Below, piece by piece: positions 24,494-32,900 of a stretch of 35,640 nucleotides of DNA; positions within the stretch are counted from its first letter, which is position 1; every line of letters begins with the position of its first letter. Position numbers and translations under genes: made by a program. Source of the stretch: Clostridiales bacterium (lineage in GTDB: Bacteria; Bacillota; Clostridia; Oscillospirales; Oscillospiraceae); assembly GCA_018374635.1 (NCBI GenBank), contig JAHAEW010000031.1, forward strand, positions 1 to 35,640, read 5' to 3'. The notes below the pieces were generated by a model. The model worked only from the letters and a program-made list of their open reading frames with translations. It had not been told where the DNA came from and did no database searches.

Positions 24494-25282
24494 TTAGAGG
24501 GCCATGGGGCCCATGGCCTCATGCAGCTCGTCGGTGATAGCGCCGTGGAAGAGGCCCCCGGCAAAGCCGTGGAGGATCTCCAGCCGCTCGGGAAGCTGGT
24601 CGGGGGTGAGCTTGCCCACGGAGGAGAGGTCCTGGTCCAGGATAAAGCGGGGCTTTGGGTCCTGCTTGCCGCCGTTGAGCAGGCCTGGACCGGCGTGGAG
24701 CTTGAGGCGGCTGTCGGTGCCAAGACGGGTCTCAATGTCCAGAGAGCACTTGTTGACCTCTTTCTCGTCCACATCGGGCTCGCCCAGGATGCCGATATAG
24801 GGGGTCTGGAGCAGGTCGTCCCACAGAAGGTCGTTCAGGCCCAGGCGCTCCTTGGAGATGGCGTTGACATAGCGCAGGCCTACCCGCTCAAAATAGTCCG
24901 CGTGGTAGATCTGGAGGAACGCGGCTACCGCCTTGTCCAGCTTCTGGGCAAAATCCTCCCAGCGGGTATAGCGCAGGGTGGATAGGGCGATGAAGCTGCT
25001 GGTCAGATTCAGCTTCCAGAATCCGTCCTGGGTAATGAAATTATAGTTGGTGATGGGGGGCTGCTGCTCCACCTTGGCGTCAGGGGTGCCCAGACCGGTG
25101 ATCTTGGGGGCGGGGCGCTCCTGCCGGGCGACAAACTGCGGGAACTCGTGCCGGATGGCCTCCTGGAACTCGGCGGGCTCCTGGGAACCGATGGAAAGGA
25201 TGGTGGGGAAGCGGAGCTGGCAGATCACCTCAATGAGGGGGCTGCGCTGGTAGAGGCAGCGCTCGTACTTGGCAAATAGCAT
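24494..25282 (-). CDS. TIGR04255-like protein of unknown function
   Basis: A 262-aa protein beginning MLFAKYERCLYQRSPLIEVICQLRFPTIL. The start with Y-x-R-x-x-Y-x-x-x-P-L-x-E-V-x-C-Q-L-R-F-P is the signature of the sporadically distributed family TIGR04255. Other conserved-looking points are NYNFITQDGFWKLNLTSSFIALSTLRYTRWEDF (about 79-112) and YFERVGLRYVNAI (about 129-141). No catalytic motif or membrane segment is evident. TACAGGAGGAACACG lies 10 nt before the ATG. It is the first gene of the NAD-salvage operon; some relatives are near toxin or defence genes, but nothing here supports such a role. Confidence 0.75.
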   Translation of the reverse strand: MLFAKYERCLYQRSPLIEVICQLRFPTILSIGSQEPAEFQEAIRHEFPQFVARQERPAPKITGLGTPDAKVEQQPPITNYNFITQDGFWKLNLTSSFIALSTLRYTRWEDFAQKLDKAVAAFLQIYHADYFERVGLRYVNAISKERLGLNDLLWDDLLQTPYIGILGEPDVDEKEVNKCSLDIETRLGTDSRLKLHAGPGLLNGGKQDPKPRFILDQDLSSVGKLTPDQLPERLEILHGFAGGLFHGAITDELHEAMGPMAL

Positions 25283-25356
25283 AGGGTCGTGTTCCTCCTG
25301 TATTTTGTTCAGGCCTGTTCAAAGACAGGGACCCGTTCATGGGTATATTCTCTACT

Positions 25357-25385
25357 ATTATAATGCGTCACAGTAAAAGTAACAA
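25357..25385 (-). promoter_or_regulatory. Promoter of the TIGR04255-GNAT-pncA-pncB-phosphoesterase unit
   Basis: On the minus strand, TTGTTA (25385-25380), 17-bp spacer, TATAAT (25362-25357). The leader carries two small stem-loops near 25314-25344. The other part of 25283-25518 is AT-rich; no clear sporulation-sigma promoter for dpaA was identified there. Confidence 0.7.
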
Positions 25386-25518
25386 GAGAGAATGGCGGAT
25401 ATTTCTGTTTTTTACACAATCCATACCGAAACAGTGACCGGAAGAACAGGGGGGCGCACCCTTTTCCGGCGGCGGAATAGGATAAGACAGCAACGGAACA
25501 TGGAGGAGGAGTTGTGCC

Positions 25519-26304
25519 ATGAAACACGAGTGGAATATCTGGGTGGTGGGCGGAGATCAGCGGCAGGCGCAGCTGGCCGTCCAGCTGGCCGGAGACGGAC
25601 ATACGGTCCACACCTACGCCCTGGAACGGGCGGGAGCGCTGGGGGAGGGCGTGGAGCCGGAGCGGGATCTGCGAAGCGCCGTGCGGGCGGACTGCGTGAT
25701 CCTTCCTCTGCCTGTGACCGGGGAGGGGACGCTGCTCAATACCCCGCTGTCGGAGGGGAGTCTTCCCCTGGCCGAAGTACTGGACCGCCTGCGCCCGGGG
25801 CAGATCGTCTGCGCCGGGCTGGTCACGCCGCCGGTGGCGGCGCTGGCCGACGCCCGGGGCCTGACCCTGCACGACTATTTTGCCCGGGAAGAGCTTGCCA
25901 TAGCCAACGCGGTGCCCACGGCCGAGGGGGCGATTCAGATCGCCATGGAGGAGCTGCCCATCACCCTCCACGGAGCCAGGGTGCTCGTGGTGGGTTACGG
26001 GCGGCTGGGAAGAGCGCTGGCTCCCCGGCTCTCGGCGCTGGGCGCCCGGGTGAGCGTGGCCGCCCGAAAGTGGTCCGATCTGGCCTGGATCGAGGCGGAG
26101 GGCTGCGGTGTGGAACACAGTGGCCAGCTGCGTGGCTGGCTGTGCGGTTATGACCTGATCCTCAATACCGTACCTGCCCGTATCCTGGAGGAGGAGACCC
26201 TGCGGGATCTGAAACCGGGCTGCCTGGTGCTGGACCTGGCCTCCAAGCCAGGGGGGGCGGACGTGGCATTGGGAAGGCATAGGACAACCCCGCCTGATAT
26301 ATAA
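25519..26304 (+). pseudogene. dpaA: Dipicolinate synthase subunit A, C-terminally truncated (possibly interrupted)
   Basis: Reads 261 residues. DpaA with DpaB makes dipicolinic acid for spore cores. The start WNIWVVGGDQRQ (5-16), ILPLPVTGEGTLL (61-73), AIANAVPTAEGAI (127-139), the Rossmann loop VLVVGYGRLGRALAPRLSALGA (155-176) and LVLDLASKPGGAD (236-248) are all conserved. B. subtilis SpoVFA (297 aa) goes on for about 45 residues with the LPG-x-VAP-x-TAG block; here homology stops near residue 249 (about 26265) and a foreign tail of about 12 codons ends at TAA. No dpaB follows. A recombinase unit starts 31 bp later, and no separate C-terminal fragment was found on either strand in the window. 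Either a decayed gene or the 5' half of a gene split by an excisable element. ATG preceded by GGAGGAGGAGTTGTGCC. Confidence 0.85.
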
Positions 26305-26305
26305 T
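26298..26305 (+). promoter_or_regulatory. Possible promoter -10 of the recombinase unit
   Basis: TGATATATAAT holds TATAAT (26300-26305) and an extended TGA-TATATA reading (TG at 26295-26296); no good -35 lies upstream. Confidence 0.35.
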
Positions 26306-26335
26306 GGAAGCACAACGGCAGAGGAGGGATGGAAT

Positions 26336-26455
26336 GTGAAGCCGGAATGCCATGTGTATGAGACCTACGCCCGGGAGGGGCCCGATCTCATGCAGTGTCT
26401 GGAGGAGCTGCTGCGCGCCGGGAAGGAGGAGCCGCCGTGTCCCTTCCCAAGGTAG
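26336..26455 (+). CDS. 39-aa protein upstream of and overlapping the serine recombinase
   Basis: Starts at GTG (26336) with GAGGAGGG 8-15 nt upstream and ends at TAG 26453-26455. The product has the acidic pattern CHVYETYAREGPDLMQCLEELL (5-26) and a proline/cysteine-rich end. It overlaps the recombinase start by 19 bp in another frame; its last codons contain the recombinase ribosome site. This coupling and the good start signal support a real gene. I do not recognise the family. By place it may be a recombinase accessory or directionality factor, but this is inference only. Confidence 0.55.
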   Translation: MKPECHVYETYAREGPDLMQCLEELLRAGKEEPPCPFPR

Positions 26456-27960
26456 GGCTGTACCTCCGCCTCTCCCGGGAGGACGAGGGGGAGGGCGACC
26501 AGTCCATGAGTATCGCCAACCAGAAGACCTTTTTGCTGCAATATGTCCGGCAGCAGGGCTGGCCGGTGGCCGGAATCTATACGGACGACGGATACACCGG
26601 CACGAACTTCGACCGCCCCGCCTTCCAGCGCCTGCTGGGGGACATCCGGGAAAAGCGCATCGATCTGGTGGTCACAAAGGACCTCTCCCGGCTGGGGAGG
26701 GATCAGATCGGTACGGTCTACTACTACCAGTGCTTTTTTCCGGCCCACGGAGTGCGCTATGTGGCGGTGAGCGAGGGCTTTGACACCGCCGCCGGACATA
26801 CCTCCATCGCCCTGCCCTTCCTGGCGGCGGCCAATGACTTCTATACCGCCGATATCTCCCGAAAGGTCCGCTCCGCCCTGGACGCACGGCGGCGGAGCGG
26901 GGCCTTCATCGGGGCCTTCCCGCCCCTGGGGTACCGCAAGGACCCGGAACAGCGGGGAAAGCTCCTGGTGGATGAGGAGCGGCGCTGGATCGTGGAGGAG
27001 GTCTTTTGCCGCTATCTGGAGAGCGGCTCAGTCCGGGGGACCGCCCGGGCCCTGAGCGCCGCCCAGGTGCCAACTCCGGCCCGGTGCCGGGGAGAGGGGG
27101 AGCGCTGCCGGGGCCTGTGGAGCGATACCATGGTGCGGCGCATCCTGACCAATTCCACCTATGCCGGACATCTCACCCAGAACCGCAGCGAAAAGGCAAG
27201 CTACAAGATCACCCGGCGGATCGCCCACCCGCCGGAGGAGTGGACAATAGTGCCGCACACCCATGAGGCCATCATTCCCCAGGCCCGGTTCGACCGGGTG
27301 CAGGAGCTGCTGCGCCTGCGCAGCTACCGCCCGCCCACCGGATCGGCCCACCTCCTCACCGGACTGGCCTTCTGCGCCGCCTGCGGCTCTCCCATGAGCT
27401 ATGTGCGGGAGGGAACGCGGAGCTACATGGTCTGTCAGGGCTACCGGCGGGGGAGGGAGCGGTGCACCTCCCACCGGATACGGGAGGACGCGGTGCTCTC
27501 CGCGCTGGGGGAGCGCCTGCGGGTCCTGGCCCGCCAGATCGACCCGGCGGAACTGGCGGAGCGCACGCTGCCCCGGAGCGCAGACGGGACGGCCCACCGC
27601 GCGGAGCTGGAGCGGGCCGTCCAGGCCTGCCGCCGCCGGACCGGCCATCTCTACCGGGATCAGGAGGAGGGGGTGATCACCCGGACGGAATTCCAGGAGC
27701 TCCTCCTGGAAAACCGTCGGAGGCGGGCGGAGCTGGAACACCGGCTCGATGCCTTCCCGCCGGTTTCCGGGAGTGACCCGGAGCAGTGGGCCGAGCGGGT
27801 GCGGGAGACCCTGGCCTTCACGCCCCTGACCCGCCCGGCGGTGCTGGCCCTGGTGGACCGGGTGCTGGTGGAGGAGGGAAAAGCGGTGGAGATCCGGTTC
27901 CGATTTAGCCTGCCGGAAGCGGGGGTTGTGCAAAAGCGAGAAATATGCCGTCCAACATAG
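26437..27960 (+). CDS. Large serine recombinase
   Basis: A 507-aa site-specific recombinase. The start GTG at 26437 was chosen because AAGGAGGA lies 6 nt upstream; the frame is open a further 14 codons. The catalytic domain begins KVGLYLRLSREDEG with the nucleophile Ser13, then DDGYTGTNFDRPAF (47-60), KDLSRLGRDQIGT (about 78-90) with active-site arginines, and a long SxP helix. The recombinase domain follows with PPLGYRKDPE and FCRYLESGSVRGTARAL, then a zinc ribbon (FCAACGSPM ... VCQGYRRGRERC, about 312-347) and a coiled-coil region with R/E-rich helices to the end. Complete, with no broken motif. Proteins of this class integrate phages and conjugative elements or excise skin-like elements; the truncated dpaA on its left is the likely attachment partner. 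Confidence 0.95.
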   Translation: MSLPKVGLYLRLSREDEGEGDQSMSIANQKTFLLQYVRQQGWPVAGIYTDDGYTGTNFDRPAFQRLLGDIREKRIDLVVTKDLSRLGRDQIGTVYYYQCFFPAHGVRYVAVSEGFDTAAGHTSIALPFLAAANDFYTADISRKVRSALDARRRSGAFIGAFPPLGYRKDPEQRGKLLVDEERRWIVEEVFCRYLESGSVRGTARALSAAQVPTPARCRGEGERCRGLWSDTMVRRILTNSTYAGHLTQNRSEKASYKITRRIAHPPEEWTIVPHTHEAIIPQARFDRVQELLRLRSYRPPTGSAHLLTGLAFCAACGSPMSYVREGTRSYMVCQGYRRGRERCTSHRIREDAVLSALGERLRVLARQIDPAELAERTLPRSADGTAHRAELERAVQACRRRTGHLYRDQEEGVITRTEFQELLLENRRRRAELEHRLDAFPPVSGSDPEQWAERVRETLAFTPLTRPAVLALVDRVLVEEGKAVEIRFRFSLPEAGVVQKREICRPT

Positions 27961-28076
27961 ATGGGACAGAGGAGTTCTATGCACACTGCATGATGGTGTC
28001 TGCGTTTTACTTACGCGGCAAGAGCGGCGTTACAGAAATTTTTAATATATCTTTAAGACTTTCGGGAAAAATTTCT

Positions 28077-28114
28077 AAAATGTAACCGATTTGTGACCGA
28101 GGGGTGTCATACTC
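28077..28114 (+). promoter_or_regulatory. Promoter copy A with 11-bp-spaced direct repeats
   Basis: AAAATGTAACCGATTTGTGACC, then an extended -10 TGTCATACT (-10 at 28108-28113). TGTAACCG (28081) and TGTGACCG (28092) are repeats 11 bp apart, the pattern of an OmpR/PhoB-family response regulator box sitting in place of the -35. A 38-bp copy is at 28407 with 31 identical positions. Transcription from here would read the c-di-GMP riboswitch. Confidence 0.6.
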
Positions 28115-28164
28115 TGTAACAGAACCCGTTTCCCGCCGGAGACAGCGTCCCGGCAAGCTTACAA

Positions 28165-28258
28165 GTTGGAAAAGAGCAAACCATGCGAAAGCATGGGACG
28201 CAAAGCTAGAAAGCTAACACGGCGGATAACGCCGCTACGCTCGTTCGGCTGCCCAGAC
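28165..28258 (+). ncRNA. c-di-GMP-I (GEMM) riboswitch aptamer
   Basis: The string GAGCAAACC is followed by a perfect P2 hairpin CCATGC-GAAA-GCATGG (28181-28196, GNRA tetraloop), then GGACGCAAAGC, AGAAAGCTAAC, and the P3 hairpin CGGCG-GATAA-CGCCG (28220-28234), ending CTACG ... CGGCTGCC. This is the conserved core of the Vc2-type c-di-GMP-I aptamer (GCAAACC, GNRA loop, GGGACGCAAAGC, receptor and closing strand). Boundaries are approximate. An intrinsic terminator lies about 55 nt downstream, so the switch should act on transcription; ON or OFF cannot be told by eye. Confidence 0.9.
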
Positions 28259-28312
28259 AGAGACGTTCGGTCTGCCGATGCCTGAGCTCGCTTCCTGCAA
28301 TGGATCGCTTTC

Positions 28313-28348
28313 GCGCCGCGGACAGTCCGTCTGCGGCGCTGCTTTTTT
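28313..28348 (+). terminator. Intrinsic terminator of the riboswitch expression platform
   Basis: GCGCCGCGGAC (28313-28323) pairs with GTCTGCGGCGC (28329-28339) through one G-U, followed by TGCTTTTTT. It separates the riboswitch from promoter copy B. Confidence 0.85.
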
Positions 28349-28406
28349 ACCTCCACAGCGGCGGCAGAACGAGTGAAAAGAAATGAAACGCGCATATCCA
28401 GACTTC

Positions 28407-28444
28407 AAAATGTAACCGTTCTGTGACTGCGGAGTGCTATACTC
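28407..28444 (+). promoter_or_regulatory. Promoter copy B with 11-bp-spaced direct repeats
   Basis: TGTAACCG (28411) and TGTGACTG (28422), 11 bp apart, then an extended -10 TGCTATACT (-10 at 28438-28443). Placed after the terminator, it would drive the signal peptidase gene without the riboswitch. The 331-bp offset to copy A makes the arrangement look like a duplication of one regulated promoter. Confidence 0.6.
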
Positions 28445-28517
28445 AGGCCCAGTGAGTGAGTTTCCGGGCGGGTATGTCCCCCGGTCTCCCAGTCTGAGAA
28501 AGCGAGGTGAGGGCGCG

Positions 28518-28877
28518 GTGCCCAAAGCAGTCAAAGTTTTCTGGAATATCCTGACCACCGTTCTGGCCGTTGTGGTGGTGGGGCTGGCCGTCCTTCTGGT
28601 GGGCGTGCGTCTGGTGGGGCTGACCCCCTATGTGGTGCTCAGCGGAAGTATGGAACCCACCTACCCCACCGGCGCACTGATCTATGTCAAGGACGTGAAG
28701 CCGCAGGACGTGAAGGTGGGCGACCCCATCACCTTTGTCTTGAATGAGGAGCTGACCGTCGCCACCCACCGGGTGATCGAAGTCAACACAGCCGACGGCT
28801 GGTTCCGGACGCAGGGGGACGCCAACGACAGTCCCGACGGAAGCCCGGTTCTTTTCGAAAACCTGATTGGAGTATGA
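28518..28877 (+). CDS. SipW-type signal peptidase I, C-terminally truncated
   Basis: 119 residues from a GTG with AGGTGA 7 nt upstream. A single N-terminal anchor (about 8-33) leads to VLSGSMEPTYPTGALIYVK (40-58), whose Ser in SGSMEP is the nucleophile, then VGDPITFVLN, ATHRVIEVN with the general-base place of SipW-type enzymes (His), and WFRTQGDANDSPDGSPV. Normal family members continue past VLFENLIG with V-P-x-x-G-Y and a second membrane helix; here a TGA follows directly and pilin sequence takes over in another frame. So the C-terminal helix is lost. Catalytic residues are present, so a shortened enzyme is possible. Served the surface protein gene of which a remnant follows. Confidence 0.75.
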   Translation: MPKAVKVFWNILTTVLAVVVVGLAVLLVGVRLVGLTPYVVLSGSMEPTYPTGALIYVKDVKPQDVKVGDPITFVLNEELTVATHRVIEVNTADGWFRTQGDANDSPDGSPVLFENLIGV

Positions 28878-29870
28878 TGCAAATGCGATCTATCACTTCC
28901 AGGTCGTGGTGACGGAGCAGGACGGCAGGCTGACGGCGGAGCTGAAGGACCTGGATGACAGCTCCATGGACGGCAGGTTTGCCTTTACCAACACCTACAA
29001 TGGCTTCTATCAGCCCAACGGGGAGCGGCTTGTGGTCCTTCAGGGCGGCGTCCGTCAGGCGGACGGCAGCCTGGAGCAGCTGTATCTGGAGAGCTGCCGC
29101 GTCTCGACCAATCAGCCCTATGACATGACGGACGAGTTGGCCGCCCTGGAAAAGGAGCATTGCGCCGGATACACTCAAAAGGAAGTGTCTGGCGCCCTGA
29201 AGGGCGAGGCCGGAAATTCCGAGGTCAAGATTCTGGTGGAGTACACCAAGAATGAGACCCCGGAGACGGAGGGCACACTGACCATCCAGGTGGTGAACCG
29301 GAACGCCACGCCGAATAGCTTCACCATTGTTGTTACCGGCCCCGATGATTTCCGCAAGGAGATCTCCAGCAGCGAACTGACGGACGGTCAGATTACCCTG
29401 TCGGATCTCAAGCCCGGTACCTATACCGTGGTGGAGAGCAGGAAGGGAACGTCGCAGAGGTGGCGGCCGGCAGCGGCCAGACCATGGTTATCACCAACGA
29501 CTACTACTGGCTGGGCGGCGATGGTGATGACAATGACAGAGATCCCCGGCCCACGCCTACGCCCACCCCCACGCTTCCCCCTGAGATAGAGATCCCGGAG
29601 GAGACCACTCCCCTGGGCCCCGGTCCTGAGGACCCCGCAACGGAGCCCGATACCGGCACGGAGCAGCCCAGCGCTGAGACTGGTGACGGCGAAGAGATTG
29701 TGGATATCGACGATGGGGAGACTCCCCTTGGAGATCTGCCCCAGACTGGTATGGTTGTTGCGCCCGTGAATCCGGCTGTGACGGCCGGCCTGGTGGCTCT
29801 GGCTTTCTCCATGGCGGGCGTCGGCCTGCACCTCTCGTTCTCCCGGAAGAATGGCGAGGAAGAGGAATAA
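28867..29870 (+). pseudogene. LPQTG surface pilin/adhesin, C-terminal remnant with a frameshift
   Basis: Begins in mid-domain without a start codon or ribosome site: EYDANAIYHFQVVVTEQDG and DGRFAFTNTYNGFYQ form the end of a Spy0128-like isopeptide pilin domain (FTNTY ending). A second beta-rich domain follows (VNRNATPNSFTIVVTGPDDF; LSDLKPGTYTVVES, Cna-B/SpaA-like). At about 29438-29441 one base is missing and the frame changes: the continuation reads EGNVAEVAAGSGQTMVITND, a Thr/Pro/Glu-rich stalk, then the sortase signal LPQTG (about 29739-29753), a hydrophobic helix (VTAGLVALAFSMAGVGL) and a charged tail. So the 5' part of the gene is gone and the rest carries a frameshift. Joined to the truncated signal peptidase by what looks like an internal deletion. 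Confidence 0.75.
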
Positions 29871-29903
29871 ACCTCTGAGTAAGGCCACAGCGAAATAAAA
29901 TCC

Positions 29904-29936
29904 AAAGCCCCTGCGGACGCCGTCCGCAGGGGCTTT
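29904..29936 (+). terminator. Bidirectional terminator between the pilin remnant and carB
   Basis: AAAGCCCCTGCGGAC / GTCCGCAGGGGCTTT, perfect 15-bp arms with a GCC loop and TGTCT after it. It serves both converging transcripts. Confidence 0.9.
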
Positions 29937-29953
29937 GTCTATGATATTTTGGG

Positions 29954-32900
29954 TCAGGCGATGGGCGCCACGCCCAGGGTCATTGCCTCCAGCACTTCCA
30001 GCACCATGCGCACGGTATCCAGAGAGGTAAACATCGTAGCGCCGTGCTCCACCGCACAGCGGCGGATAAGGGTGCCATCCTGGTAATGCTCTCCCGAGAG
30101 AATGGCGCGGGTGTTGACCACGCAGTTGATGCGTCCGCTGCGCAGATCCCGGAGGATGTGATCGTCGCCCTCGCAGATCTTACCGTAGACCCGTGTGCGC
30201 AGACCGTGCCGGCGCAGGAACTGGGCGGTGGCCTGAGTGGCGCAGAGACTGTACCCCAACCGGTAGAAGCGTTCCGCCAGGGGAAGCGCCTCGGCCTTGT
30301 CCTCATCCGCCACGGTAAAGAGGATGGTGCCGTGGTCGGCCATCCGGATACCGGATGCCTGGAGGGCCTTGTACATGGCGCGGGTCAGGCTGGGATCATA
30401 TCCGATGGCCTCGCCGGTGGATTTCATCTCGGGGGAGAGATAGGCGTCCAGTCCGCTGAGTTTGGAGAAGGAGAAGGCGGGGGCTTTCACATACCAGTCT
30501 GTGGGGCGGATGGGAGGAAGACCGGCATAGCCCTGCTCTTTGAGCGAGACCCCCAACATGACCCGGGTGGCGATGTCCGCCAGGGGAAGGCCCGTAGCTT
30601 TGGAGAGGAAGGGGACGGTGCGGGAGGAGCGGGGATTGACCTCGATGATATAGACCCGGTCCTCTCGGTCCACGATGAACTGGATGTTGTAGAGCCCCTT
30701 GATGCCGATACCTGGGCCCAGCTGGCGGGTGTAGGCCTCGATCTGTTCCAGCGCCTTTGGAGAGACCGAGAAGGTGGGGAACACGCTGATGGAGTCCCCC
30801 GAGTGGATGCCGGTCCGCTCCACCAGCTCCATGACGCCGGGAAGGAAGACGTCGGTGCCGTCGCAGATCGCGTCTACCTCCAGCTCCTTGCCGGTGATAT
30901 ACTGGTCCACCAATACGGGCTGGTCCTCATTGACCGCCACCGCAGTGCGCAGATAAGTGCGCAGGTCCTCCGGTTTGGAGACGATCTGCATAGCCCGTCC
31001 GCCCAGCACATAGCTGGGGCGCACCAGGACAGGATAGCCGATCTCGGCGGCGGCCTGCTCCCCGGCCTCCAGACTGGTGACGGCCACGCCCTTGGGCTGG
31101 GGAATGCCCAGGGAGGAGAGCACCCGCTCAAAGGAATCCCGGTTTTCCGCCCGCTCGATGGCCTCACAGTCGGTGCCGATGAGGGGCACGCCGCGCCGGG
31201 CCAGGGGTTCGGCCAGATTGACGGCGGTCTGCCCGCCCAGGCAGGCGATCACCCCCAGGGGCTGTTCCAGCTCCACCACGTTCATCACGTCCTCGGGCGT
31301 GAGGGGCTCAAAGTAGAGCTTGTCGCTGGTGGTGTAGTCGGTGGAGACCGTCTCCGGGTTGTTATTCAGAAGAATGGCCTTATAGCCGTGGGCGCGGATG
31401 GTCTGGACCGCGTGGACGGTGGAGTAGTCAAACTCCACGCCCTGGCCGATCCGGATAGGGCCGGAGCCCAGGACCAGGATCTTGGGCCGGTCGCTGACCC
31501 GGGACTCATTTTCCGCCTCGTAGGTGGAGTAAAAATAGGGGATGTAGCTGTCAAACTCGCTGGCACAGCTGTCGATCATCTTGTAGACCGGGAGGATGCC
31601 GTGTTCCTTCCGCAGCGCGCGGACCGCATCCTCCTCCATGCCCCAGGTGCGGGCGATCCAGCCGTCGGAGAAGCCGGATCGTTTGGCCCGGAGAAGTACG
31701 CCGGGATCGCCGGGACAGGCCGCGAGAGCCTGCTCCAGGGCCACGATATTTCCAAGCTTGTCCAGGAAAAAGGGGTCGATCTGAGTCCGGGCCGCGATGA
31801 GCCCGGGATCTATGCCCAGGCGCAGCAGCTGAGCCACAGCATAGATCCGGTCGTCGGTGCCCAGGGTGATATAGGAGAGGAGCTCCTCCCCGGTCATGGC
31901 GTCGAACTTGGGCAGGTGCAGGTGGCAGGCGCCGATCTCCAGAGAGCGCACCGCCTTGAGCAGGCTCTCCTCCACGGTGCGGCCCACGCTCATGACCTCG
32001 CCGGTGGCCTTCATCTGGGTGCCCAGGCGGTTGGAGGCATCGGTGAACTTGTCGAAGGGGAAGCGGGGCATCTTGGTCACCACATAGTCCAGCGCGGGCT
32101 CAAAGCAGGCGGGGGTATTGGCCAGCCGGATCTCGTCCAGGCGCAGGCCCACGGCGATCTTGGCCGATACCCGGGCGATGGGATAGCCGCTGGCCTTGGA
32201 GGCCAGCGCCGAGGAGCGGGAGACGCGTGGATTGACCTCAATGACATAGTAGTGGAAAGACTGGGGGTCCAGGGCAAACTGGACGTTGCACCCGCCCTCG
32301 ATGCGCAGGGCCCGGATAAGCCGCAGGGCGCTGTCCCGCAGGAGATGATACTCCTTGTTGGTCAGGGTCTGGCTGGGAGCCAGCACAATGGAATCCCCGG
32401 TATGGATGCCGACGGGGTCCAGATTCTCCATGTTGCAGATGGTGATCGCGGTGTCATTGGCGTCCCGGATGACCTCATATTCGATTTCTTTATAGCCCTT
32501 GATGCTCTTTTCCACCAGAACCTGTCCTACGGGGGAGAGGGTAAGGGCATTGGCCAGCAGGGCGGCGCACTGCCGGGGATCGTCGGCAAAGCCGCCGCCA
32601 GTGCCGCCCAGAGTGAAGGCGGGACGCAGGACCACCGGATAGCCGATGGAATCGGCCGCAGCAAGGCCCTCCTCCACGCTGTGGACGGTCTCAGAGGGGA
32701 GGACGGGTTCCCCCAGAGACTGGCACAGGGCCTTGAATTCCTCCCGGTCCTCTGCCCGGCGGATGCTCTCACGGCTGGTGCCGAGCAGCTCCACGCCGCA
32801 CTCCTCCAGGACCCCCAGGTCGGACAGCTCCATAGCCAGGTTGAGGCCGGTCTGTCCGCCGATGCCGGGGACCAGGGCGTCGGGGCGCTCCCGCCGGAGG

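Noticed and set aside
25380..25518. SigE/SigK-type promoter for dpaA (GGATATTT and CATACC)
   Set aside because: Spacing of about 17-18 bp does not fit the 14-15 bp of SigE, and no convincing SigK pair was found.
28434..28517. Upstream extension of the signal peptidase frame
   Set aside because: It overlaps promoter copy B and has no ribosome site; GTG at 28518 has a good one.
28867..28885. TGA at 28875 as a selenocysteine codon or programmed frameshift joining signal peptidase to pilin
   Set aside because: Readthrough in frame gives no homology, no SECIS-like hairpin was seen, and the pilin part begins in mid-domain, so a deletion is simpler.
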